In this document: piece after piece, positions 1 through 6,419 of the stretch
Numbering within the stretch: position 1 is the stretch's first letter
Layout: every line of letters starts with the position of its first letter
Assembly: GCA_013140875.1 (NCBI GenBank)
Contig: JABFSB010000161.1
Coordinates: forward strand, 1 to 14,243
Direction: 5' to 3'
Length of the DNA stretch: 14,243 bases
Source: Acidobacteriota bacterium
GTDB taxonomy: Bacteria; Acidobacteriota; Blastocatellia; Pyrinomonadales; Pyrinomonadaceae
Notes under the pieces: model-generated
Told to the model about the DNA's origin: nothing
The model's input: the letters and a program-made list of their open reading frames with translations, nothing else
Databases searched by the model: none
Made by a program: the position numbers and the translations under genes

Positions 1-1
1 G

Positions 2-568
2 AATGAAGACGGTACGTACGACACCACCTTCTCGGGCGACGGAATTGTCCAAACCGATATTAACGGAGGCTACGACGAAGCCAATACACTGGCTTTTCAA
101 AGATTATTCATAAACGTCGGCGGCTATCCGGCAGTAACCTACAAGCTGGTCGTCGGCGGCATAGCTTACGGGTCGTCGGCAACGGGGTTCGACTCGGCCC
201 TCGTAAGGTACAACCTGAACGGAACGCTCGACACCTCTTTCGGCACAAGCGGCAAGGTCAGACGCGCCCTGAGCTATCAGCGGGACGAGATCGAGGACCT
301 CAAGATCGATTCGCAGGGAAAAATAGTCGCCTCCGGGACACGGGAATGGAACTCCCTGGAGTCCTTTGCCGTACAGCGATTCCTTTCGGACGGCAGCATC
401 GATAACTCGTTCGGCAGCCAGGGTAAGGTCTACACAAAAATTTACTCATCCGGCACGCAGGTCGACGCGGAGCCGAGCGGTTTGGCCCTCGCCCCCGATG
501 GCAAGATCGTGGTCGTGAGCGGATACTATTCCGGCGAGCCCAGAATGCTTGTGAGGTATGAGCCATAG
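2..568 (+). CDS. Delta-60 repeat protein, C-terminal part (5' end outside window)
   Basis: Open from the left edge, with the first full codon at base 2, to a TAG stop; 188 residues are visible. The translation holds delta-60-type repeats: the units read like N-x-x-G-x-x-D-x-(S/T)-F, then a variable stretch, then D-G-K-I-V or S-Q-G-K-I-V-A-S-G. The D-T-T-F, D-T-S-F-G and D-N-S-F-G signatures are near visible residues 7-10, 77-81 and 144-148. The last repeat ends in R-M-L-V-R-Y immediately before the stop, with no sorting or anchoring tail after it. In other bacteria such repeats form beta-propeller-like folds in large secreted or surface proteins of unknown ligand. I infer the same here, with no specific role. 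It converges on the M4 protease gene and shares a terminator with it. Confidence 0.85.
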   Translation, partial: NEDGTYDTTFSGDGIVQTDINGGYDEANTLAFQRLFINVGGYPAVTYKLVVGGIAYGSSATGFDSALVRYNLNGTLDTSFGTSGKVRRALSYQRDEIEDLKIDSQGKIVASGTREWNSLESFAVQRFLSDGSIDNSFGSQGKVYTKIYSSGTQVDAEPSGLALAPDGKIVVVSGYYSGEPRMLVRYEP

Positions 569-605
569 CATTGGCCCGATTTTCTACCCGCATAGCCACG
601 CGTAA

Positions 606-640
606 AAAAAGGGAACAAGGCAATCGCCCGTTCCCTTTTT
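606..640. terminator. Bidirectional intrinsic terminator between convergent genes
   Basis: Perfect 11-bp arms (606-616 and 630-640: A5-GGGAAC against GTTCCC-T5) enclose a loop that can pair three more bases (619-621 with 626-628). The A-run on one side and T-run on the other make it work in both directions. It sits between the stop of the delta-60 gene (568) and the stop of the M4 protease (677). Confidence 0.85.
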
Positions 641-676
641 CGTTTATCGAGTCACACCTGCGTTTTCGCCTGTGAG

Positions 677-2824
677 TTATCGCAGTGACGCGTCATCGAC
701 CCTGAACGTTGTCGTTATCGAACTGTCCATGGTCGTGCGGAATTGCACCCTGACCGTTTGCCCCTTGTAGGCCGACAGGTTCAGCGACTTTTGCGAGTAA
801 ACGCCGGCGGTGCCCTTGTTTAGGTTGCTGTAGGTCGCCGGTGTCGCAAGCAAAGTTCCGGCCGTGTTTCGTACCTCGACAAATAGTTTGTCGTACTGCA
901 CGGTCGTCGTCGTTTCGCTCGAAGTCACATTCAGCCAAAACGTGAGCGTTCCCGCCGCTGTCGCCGGGATCGAGACGGTCTGGTAGGACTGTCCCGTTAC
1001 GCTGTTGTTCACGCCGAAATAGATGTAACCGGTTCCGCCGTGCGGATAGCTGCCGGCGTTCGTGTAAAACGCTCCCGTGCCGGACGAAACCCACGGCGAG
1101 ACGCTTGATTCAAAGGCGCCGTTGACCAGCAGCTCGCCGCCGCCGCCGGGCGTCGGAGTTGCAGTCGGTGTCGGCGTAGGCGTCGGGCCGCCCGGGCAGC
1201 TTCCTACTCCAACCGCGCACCAGCCGGTCGCAACAGTGTTGTACTGCGTGCTGCCCGAACCGAAAAGATCGGTCGCGGCATTCAGCGTGGCCGTTCTTGC
1301 ACCGGCGAAATTGGTGCTCGCGGTCATGTAAACGGTCAACGCGCGATAAAAGACACGTGCCGCATCATTTGTTCCCATGCCGGTAACGGTCACGCCGCTT
1401 ACGCGGTTAGTGCCGCCAGCGGCCATCAAATAATAAGCATGGTTCTGAATGCTCGAGTTGGTGTGAACGCCGCACTGATCGTTTGCATTCGATGGCGTGC
1501 AGGTTCCGGGATATAGACGTACGCTGTAGTGGTCCGGATCGCCTACGGCATTCGGATTATCCATCCGCCGGAGCGCGTCACCGGACGTTCCGGGCGTGTA
1601 AGCATCTTCGCCGATCAGCCACGTGTTGCTGCTTACTGCCCCGTCGGCAAACGCCTCGACCATCGCGCCGAAGATATCGGACATCGATTCGTTCAGGGCA
1701 CCCGATTCTCTTGCGTACGTGAGGTTCGCGGTCCGTTCCGTAACCCCGTGGGTCATTTCGTGACCGCAGATGTCAATTGTAGTGAGCGGCGTAAATGTAG
1801 AACCGTCGCCGTCGCCGTAGGTCATCTGATTATTGAACCAGAATGCGTTGTTATAGCTTGGTCCAAAGTGAACACGCGAAACAACAAGCGGCACGGCTCC
1901 GACAGCCGAGGTTGTCGTGCCCGGACCGAAGTTGCCGTCGATTCCGTTGCGTCCGTGGACGGTTTGATAATAGTCAAAGGTTTTGGCCGCGCCGTAATGT
2001 GCGTCTACGCCAGCCCGCTCGTTCGTCGCACTCCACACATCGTCAGTGCCTGTATAGCGAGACTGCGTGCCGCCGGTTCCGGTCGATGTATTGCCGGTGT
2101 TGTTCATATTGAACGTTCCCTGGCGACGCCCGGTCGGCTCTTCCATATAGAACGTGCCCGCGGAAGTGCTGGTGCTGATCGTCACGGTGCCGCTGTACAG
2201 CGAACTGCCGGTGCCGGTCTGCAGATTGTCATATTCGAAAACCTTTTCACCGGTTTGAGCGTCGATAAAGACGACGGGAACCGAGGTCTTCGCCGTACCG
2301 TCTATTCTCGGCATCTCGACGCGGTAAGCCAGATGGTCCCGATCGTCGCCGCGGTAGATCCACAAATCGATCTTCGGTTCGTCGGTAAGTTTTCTGGTTC
2401 CGCCCCTTCCGGTTTGCTTCGCCAGATTAAGTGCTTCGGAGCGTTTGAAGTTAGGTTCCGTGTTGACCGTAACGGTTTCCTTGAGTTGGTCCGTTATGTT
2501 AAGGAGTTCGCCATCCGGTTTAAGATGCACGATGGCTTCGCTTTCCCAAACGGGTATGCCGTTGATGGTTTGCTGCACATGCGTATGCGCCATCTTCAGA
2601 TCGTCGATCTCGACGCGCTTGACCGTAAAGTCGTCGACATTGCCGATCTGCCGACGAAGCGATTCACCTCTCAGGATCTCGAGGCTGATCTGTTTTGCCC
2701 GCTCCTGGTCATCCGCCTGGTTCTTCCCAAAGATGGGCTCATTAGCTTCGGTGATCATCGTAACGATACCGAAAGCAAAGAATCCCACCGCAATTGCCGC
2801 CAAAATTCCTAGAAATTTCTTCAC
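677..2824 (-). CDS. Secreted thermolysin-family (M4) zinc metalloprotease with C-terminal beta-sandwich-like domain
   Basis: Exported neutral metalloprotease of 715 residues, numbered here from the GTG at 2824. That start has a good ribosome site (AAGGAG, about 2834-2840) and leads straight into a signal peptide (residues 1-27). An ATG 48 bases upstream overlaps the likely promoter. After the signal come an FTP/PepSY-type propeptide (about 40-195) and the M4 catalytic domain (about 205-545). The zinc/catalytic motif HEMTH is at 355-359 and the third zinc ligand is E379 in G-A-L-N-E-S-M-S-D. H454 in G-V-H-T-N-S matches the transition-state histidine of thermolysin. A Gly/Pro-Thr linker (544-563) leads to a 150-residue C-terminal domain rich in Thr, Ser and aromatics. 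That domain resembles carbohydrate-binding or MAM-like jelly rolls, though I cannot name the family. All catalytic residues are present, so it should be an active, self-processing protease that degrades extracellular protein. Confidence 0.93.
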   Translation of the reverse strand: MKKFLGILAAIAVGFFAFGIVTMITEANEPIFGKNQADDQERAKQISLEILRGESLRRQIGNVDDFTVKRVEIDDLKMAHTHVQQTINGIPVWESEAIVHLKPDGELLNITDQLKETVTVNTEPNFKRSEALNLAKQTGRGGTRKLTDEPKIDLWIYRGDDRDHLAYRVEMPRIDGTAKTSVPVVFIDAQTGEKVFEYDNLQTGTGSSLYSGTVTISTSTSAGTFYMEEPTGRRQGTFNMNNTGNTSTGTGGTQSRYTGTDDVWSATNERAGVDAHYGAAKTFDYYQTVHGRNGIDGNFGPGTTTSAVGAVPLVVSRVHFGPSYNNAFWFNNQMTYGDGDGSTFTPLTTIDICGHEMTHGVTERTANLTYARESGALNESMSDIFGAMVEAFADGAVSSNTWLIGEDAYTPGTSGDALRRMDNPNAVGDPDHYSVRLYPGTCTPSNANDQCGVHTNSSIQNHAYYLMAAGGTNRVSGVTVTGMGTNDAARVFYRALTVYMTASTNFAGARTATLNAATDLFGSGSTQYNTVATGWCAVGVGSCPGGPTPTPTPTATPTPGGGGELLVNGAFESSVSPWVSSGTGAFYTNAGSYPHGGTGYIYFGVNNSVTGQSYQTVSIPATAAGTLTFWLNVTSSETTTTVQYDKLFVEVRNTAGTLLATPATYSNLNKGTAGVYSQKSLNLSAYKGQTVRVQFRTTMDSSITTTFRVDDASLR

Positions 2825-2859
2825 TCTAATTCTCTCCTTTTGGATTGTGTTCTGTGCCG

Positions 2860-2888
2860 ATAATAGAATCATGCCGGATAGAAATTAA
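2860..2888 (-). promoter_or_regulatory. Putative promoter of the M4 protease gene
   Basis: On the minus strand TTAATT (2888-2883) is followed after 17 bases by TATTAT (2865-2860), a 5/6 match to the -10 consensus. The -35 is weak (3/6). Transcription would start near 2853, about 30 bases before the GTG. This supports the GTG over the upstream ATG at 2872. By eye only. Confidence 0.45.
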
Positions 2889-2953
2889 GAACACGGACCC
2901 GATGCAAAAGAGTAGCTTTTCGAAAAACTATGAGGCGCTTCTTGTGGCCGCCG

Positions 2954-2979
2954 GTAATACTATTAATTTGAGTAATACT
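2954..2979 (+). repeat. Direct repeat GTAATACT, 18-base period, next to a -35 box
   Basis: GTAATACT occurs at 2954-2961 and again at 2972-2979. The AT-rich DNA between them (TATTA ... TAATA) also forms a short inverted repeat. The second copy ends at the -35 of the putative promoter for the SRA-like gene. This position suits a regulator-binding site, but the sequence alone does not show that one binds. Confidence 0.4.
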
Positions 2980-3006
2980 TGAATAATGCCGCGAGGGTAG
3001 GATAAT
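2979..3006 (+). promoter_or_regulatory. Putative promoter of the SRA-like gene
   Basis: TTGAAT (2979-2984), a 16-base spacer and GATAAT (3001-3006) match the sigma-70 consensus at 4/6 and 5/6. The expected start near 3013 leaves a leader of about 40 bases before the ATG at 3053. The 228-base divergent gap that holds this promoter and that of the protease contains no other gene. Confidence 0.45.
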
Positions 3007-3052
3007 TCTAGTTGCCGTTTTCAAAGCTGTCAACTAATTTTCCGCTTTTCTT

Positions 3053-3469
3053 ATGGAATCCATAAATAATCCGGATGCACTGATCAGCGGCCATGTTTAT
3101 TCGTGGACCGAGGTTTCACGGACGCACCGAATTCGCAACGGCATCTATCAGCGAAAAGGACGTCTCATATCGCTGTTGACCGATTTCGGCCGAATAAATC
3201 CCTGCTATCCCGACTATCACGGAAACTCAAAGGACACAATATTTTATACCGGAAGCGGCCGGCACGGCGACCAGAAATTGGACCCGACGAACCGGGCGCT
3301 GATTGAATCGATCGGCACGGAACTGGCGGTCCCTCTCTTTAACAAGCTATCCCCGGGCCGATGGGAATTCATGGGCTATTGGCAGGTCATCGACGGCAAG
3401 TATATTTTCGACGAAAAACAGAATAGAATGTTGTGGAAATTCACCTTACAAAAATATTCGAACGTCTGA
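3053..3469 (+). CDS. Small SRA/YDG-like protein, possible modified-base DNA reader (free-standing)
   Basis: A 138-residue protein with no signal peptide or membrane segment, so presumably cytoplasmic. The middle reads Y65-T-G-S-G, then G-D-Q-K-L-D (72-77), N80-R-A-L, P-L-F (94-96) and G-Y-W-Q-V (108-112). This order resembles SRA/YDG domains and the SRA module of ScoMcrA-type type IV restriction enzymes: Y-(T/S)-G-x-G, G-D-Q-x-L, N-x-A-L, then a late Y-x-G-x-(W/Y)-x-V. Those domains flip out and read methylated or phosphorothioated DNA. Here the domain is the whole protein, with no HNH or other nuclease attached or nearby. An in-frame TAA lies 18 bases upstream, so the ATG is the earliest start, but no clear Shine-Dalgarno precedes it. 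Assignment is from motif memory. A role in sensing DNA modification is inference. Confidence 0.55.
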   Translation: MESINNPDALISGHVYSWTEVSRTHRIRNGIYQRKGRLISLLTDFGRINPCYPDYHGNSKDTIFYTGSGRHGDQKLDPTNRALIESIGTELAVPLFNKLSPGRWEFMGYWQVIDGKYIFDEKQNRMLWKFTLQKYSNV

Positions 3470-3516
3470 AGATACCTTCCCTTTTTCGGTAAGACGCTAA
3501 CAGGAGACGAATTTGT

Positions 3517-5496
3517 ATGTCGATACTACGATCCATCTGCATTTCCGCAGTCGCCGCACTTCTTTTTGCATCAGCCACCGCCCAGACCGCATGGTCGCCT
3601 GAACTCCAGGTAAAAACGAAAGCCATTGGTGCTCCGCGCGTTTCACCCAATGGCAAGCACGCTATTTATACGGTGAATGAAGCCGTCATGACCGCCGATA
3701 AAAGCGAATTCGTAACGCAATTATGGATGGCAACGACCGACGGCAAGGAGAATTATCAGGTCACGTTCGGCGATAAATCGTCGACTAATCCGAAATGGTC
3801 GCCCGACGGGAATTCGATCGCCTTCACATCGAACCGGAAAGACAATAAAAACAATCTCTATGTGCTGCGTCTGATGGGCGGTGAGGCCGAGCCGGTCACC
3901 GATGTAAAAAGTGCGGTCAGCGATTTCGAATGGTCGCCTGACGGCCGATGGCTTGCCTATATGATGACCGACCCGAAGGCCGAAGACGAGGAAAAGAACG
4001 ACAAGGGACGCAACGATTACCGATGGGTCGATGACAATATAAAAATGTCGCGGCTGTATGTCGTTTCGGTTGCGAAGGATGCCGGCGGCAAACGGGAACC
4101 GCGCAAGCTGACGGCTGACAATCGTAATATCACCGGCTTTAACTGGTCGCCGGACGGCACGCGGATAGTCTTTAATCATGTCTCGACGCCGAGCGCAAAT
4201 GATTGGACGACGTCCGACATATCGGTCGTCGAGGTCGCGTCGGCAAAGGTCACGCCGCTTGCATCGACGCCGTCCGCCGAATCCGCATTACAATATTCTC
4301 CTGATGGCAAGTGGATATCGGGTATTGCGTCCGACGTTCCGGCCCGTTGGGCTCAGTCTTACACAATTCGGGTTTACCCGGCCGGCGGCGGCGAACCTCG
4401 CGTGTTCGGCAATTCGCACGACAGCCAGCCGAGCGTTGTCGGATGGTCGGCTGATGGTTCGCGAATATACTTTTTTGAAGCTAAGGGAACGGGCACGGCG
4501 CTTTATTATGTCGATGTCGCCTCGGGAAAGATAGTTGAAGATAACTATGCCGCAGGCGTCGTCACCGGCGTAAATTTCAACAATGATGCGTCCATGATCG
4601 GAATGGTAATGCAGAATTCCATGCGCCCGCCCGAGGCTTTTGTCGTTAAAATTGCCGACCGCAGCCCTACGCAGATTTCACATGCTAACGACGACGTCGC
4701 AAAAATGCCTTTCGGCAAAACGGAAGTAATCACCTGGAAAAGTTCCGATGGCCGCGATATCGAGGGATTGTTAACATATCCCGTCGGCTACGTCGCCGGG
4801 TCAAAAGTACGATTGATCCTGAACGTCCACGGCGGACCGGCCGGCGTTTTCCAGCAAAATTTTATCGGCGGCCGCGGGTCGTATCCGATCGCGACTTTTG
4901 CTTCGCGCGGCTACGCTGTTTTGCGTCCGAACCCGCGCGGTTCTTCCGGATACGGAACCGAATTTCGCCGGGCTAACATCAAGGATTGGGGCGGAATGGA
5001 TTATCAGGACCTGATGAGCGGCGTCGATAAAGTTATCTCAATGGGTGTGGCCGATCCCGAACGCCTCGGTGTGATGGGCTGGAGCTACGGCGGGTATATG
5101 ACCTCGACGATCATAACCAAAACAAAGCGCTTCAAGGCCGCGTCAGCCGGTGCGCCGGTCACCAACCTCATGAGCTTTAACGGAACGGCCGATATCCCGG
5201 CGTTTGTCCCAGATTATTTTGGCGGACAGTCGTGGGAAAATCCGGAAGTCTACGCAAAACATTCCGCGATGTTCAATATTAAGAATGCAACAACGCCAAC
5301 TCTGATCCAGCACGGCGAAGCGGATGTCCGCGTCCCGATCTCGCAAGGCTACGAACTGTATAACGCCCTAAAAGCGCAGGGCGTGCCAACCCGCATGATC
5401 ATCCTGCCGCGCATGCCCCATGGCCCGAACGAGCCCAAGATGCAGGTCGCGGCAATGCAGAGCAACCTGGATTGGTTTGAGAAATATCTTAAGTAG
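3517..5496 (+). CDS. Secreted S9 family serine peptidase (prolyl oligopeptidase/acylaminoacyl-peptidase type) with PD40 propeller
   Basis: Exported serine peptidase, 659 residues. The ATG is preceded by AGGAG (3502-3506) and begins a signal peptide (residues 1-23, cleavage likely after A-T-A-Q). Residues 30-390 form a WD40-like PD40 beta-propeller with repeated W-S-P-D-G motifs (95-98, 139-143, 210-214) and related Y-S-P-D-G and W-S-A-D-G units. Residues 400-659 are the alpha/beta-hydrolase domain: H-G-G-P (438-441) near the oxyanion hole, nucleophile S523 in G-W-S-Y-G-G, D603 in E-A-D-V-R-V and H635 in M-P-H-G. The complete triad implies activity, probably cleaving short peptides that enter through the propeller. 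It stands alone, 47 bases after the SRA-like gene and with its own ribosome site. It may share a transcript with that gene. Exact specificity (dipeptidyl-, acylaminoacyl- or oligopeptidase) cannot be told. Confidence 0.93.
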   Translation: MSILRSICISAVAALLFASATAQTAWSPELQVKTKAIGAPRVSPNGKHAIYTVNEAVMTADKSEFVTQLWMATTDGKENYQVTFGDKSSTNPKWSPDGNSIAFTSNRKDNKNNLYVLRLMGGEAEPVTDVKSAVSDFEWSPDGRWLAYMMTDPKAEDEEKNDKGRNDYRWVDDNIKMSRLYVVSVAKDAGGKREPRKLTADNRNITGFNWSPDGTRIVFNHVSTPSANDWTTSDISVVEVASAKVTPLASTPSAESALQYSPDGKWISGIASDVPARWAQSYTIRVYPAGGGEPRVFGNSHDSQPSVVGWSADGSRIYFFEAKGTGTALYYVDVASGKIVEDNYAAGVVTGVNFNNDASMIGMVMQNSMRPPEAFVVKIADRSPTQISHANDDVAKMPFGKTEVITWKSSDGRDIEGLLTYPVGYVAGSKVRLILNVHGGPAGVFQQNFIGGRGSYPIATFASRGYAVLRPNPRGSSGYGTEFRRANIKDWGGMDYQDLMSGVDKVISMGVADPERLGVMGWSYGGYMTSTIITKTKRFKAASAGAPVTNLMSFNGTADIPAFVPDYFGGQSWENPEVYAKHSAMFNIKNATTPTLIQHGEADVRVPISQGYELYNALKAQGVPTRMIILPRMPHGPNEPKMQVAAMQSNLDWFEKYLK

Positions 5497-5515
5497 TCCT
5501 TCTGGTTTATTGGTT

Positions 5516-5556
5516 CTCGGCGATCTCTGCGTAAAGGGTTCACAGAGGTCGCCGAG
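5516..5556. terminator. Long hairpin between convergent genes, probable terminator or dispersed repeat
   Basis: Arms 5516-5531 and 5541-5556 pair over 16 positions with one G-U and one mismatch, around a 9-base loop. It follows the S9 peptidase stop (5496) and precedes the stop of the convergent surface protein (5607). The T-run after the stem is weak (ATTTTC), so a terminator role is likely but not certain. The words (CTCTGCG, AAAGGGTT, CACAGAG) resemble short intergenic repeats found in many copies in some genomes. Confidence 0.5.
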
Positions 5557-5606
5557 AGGCATTTTCTACTTTTCAGACCTCGTCTCCTTTTTGAACAGAG
5601 CGGGAT

Positions 5607-6419
5607 TTAGTAGATAAACGAACTTTCGGTCGGCACGTCGCCGTTTTGTCCGAACGGCAAAGCCAGGAAACCGGCCGATGTGTTTATGATGTACCATGTG
5701 CCGTTCGACGGCCTGAAGACGGCGATGTCGGACTTGCCGTCGCCGTCGTAGTCGGCCGGAATCGGGATATCGCCGGCCTGGCCCCAGTTCTGTGAATCGA
5801 AGCCCGCCGTCGACTGGCTGCGGAACCACCGGCCGAGCGACGGTCTGAACACCGCCAGATCGGTCGAGCCGTCGCCGTCAAAATCGGCCGGGGCCGGAAT
5901 ATCGCCGGCTTCTCCCCAGGTCTGGACAAAGAATCCCAAACTCGATTTGATGATGTACCAGTTGTTGTTCGACGGCCTGAACACGGCGATATCGCCTATT
6001 CCGTCGGCGTCGAAATCGCCTCTCACCGGCTTGTCGCCCGCCGCCCCGAACTGCACCGACGACAGCGGCCCGGTCGCCACCGATCTCGTGTACCACGTAT
6101 TGTCCGACGGACGGAACAGCACCAGATCGGTCCGTCCGTCATTGTCTCTATCCGTCGGCACCGGAAGATCGCCGTTCTGCCCCCAGCTATAGGTCACGAA
6201 TGTAAGGTTCGACGAATTCACCACAAACCACTGCCCCGTCGATGGCCGAAACACCGCGACATCGGTCTTTCCGTCGCCGTCATAATCCGCCGGTGCCATC
6301 CGATCTCCAGCTACTCCCCAGGTAATACCCGTAAACCCAGCCGTACTCTGCAGCAAATACCAAATATTGTCGCTCGGCCGCCGTACCGTAAGATCGGCCT
6401 TTCGATCGGCGTCATAATC
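5607..6419 (-). repeat. Six tandem FG-GAP/VCBS coding repeats (132-135 bp period)
   Basis: The C-terminal 270 codons consist of six units of 44, 45, 45, 44, 44 and 48 residues, counting the last with its tail. They begin D-Y-D-A-D-R, D-Y-D-G-D-G, D-R-D-N-D-G, D-F-D-A-D-G, D-F-D-G-D-G and D-Y-D-G-D-G. The first has Arg in place of the calcium-loop Gly, so it may bind calcium poorly. The similarity is strong enough to see in DNA (GTCGCCGTCGTAGTC-like blocks), which suggests expansion by duplication. Confidence 0.85.

Noticed and set aside
1529..2812. Long plus-strand open frame (427 codons) opposite the M4 protease
   Set aside because: It lies wholly antisense to a gene with full M4 motifs. 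Its translation is Arg/Ala/Val-rich with no recognisable domain, as expected from high-GC third positions on the other strand.
2825..2872. ATG start at 2872 for the M4 protease
   Set aside because: It would add 16 residues before the signal peptide and overlaps the likely -10 box, while the GTG at 2824 has a strong AAGGAG site.
3721..4179. Minus-strand 152-codon frame opposite the S9 peptidase
   Set aside because: It is a shadow of the PD40 propeller coding region, with no start signal or domain.
5607..6419. Regular repeats considered as a CRISPR array
   Set aside because: The 132-135 bp period is in frame, encodes FG-GAP units and has no conserved repeat/unique spacer alternation. No CRISPR array was found in the window.
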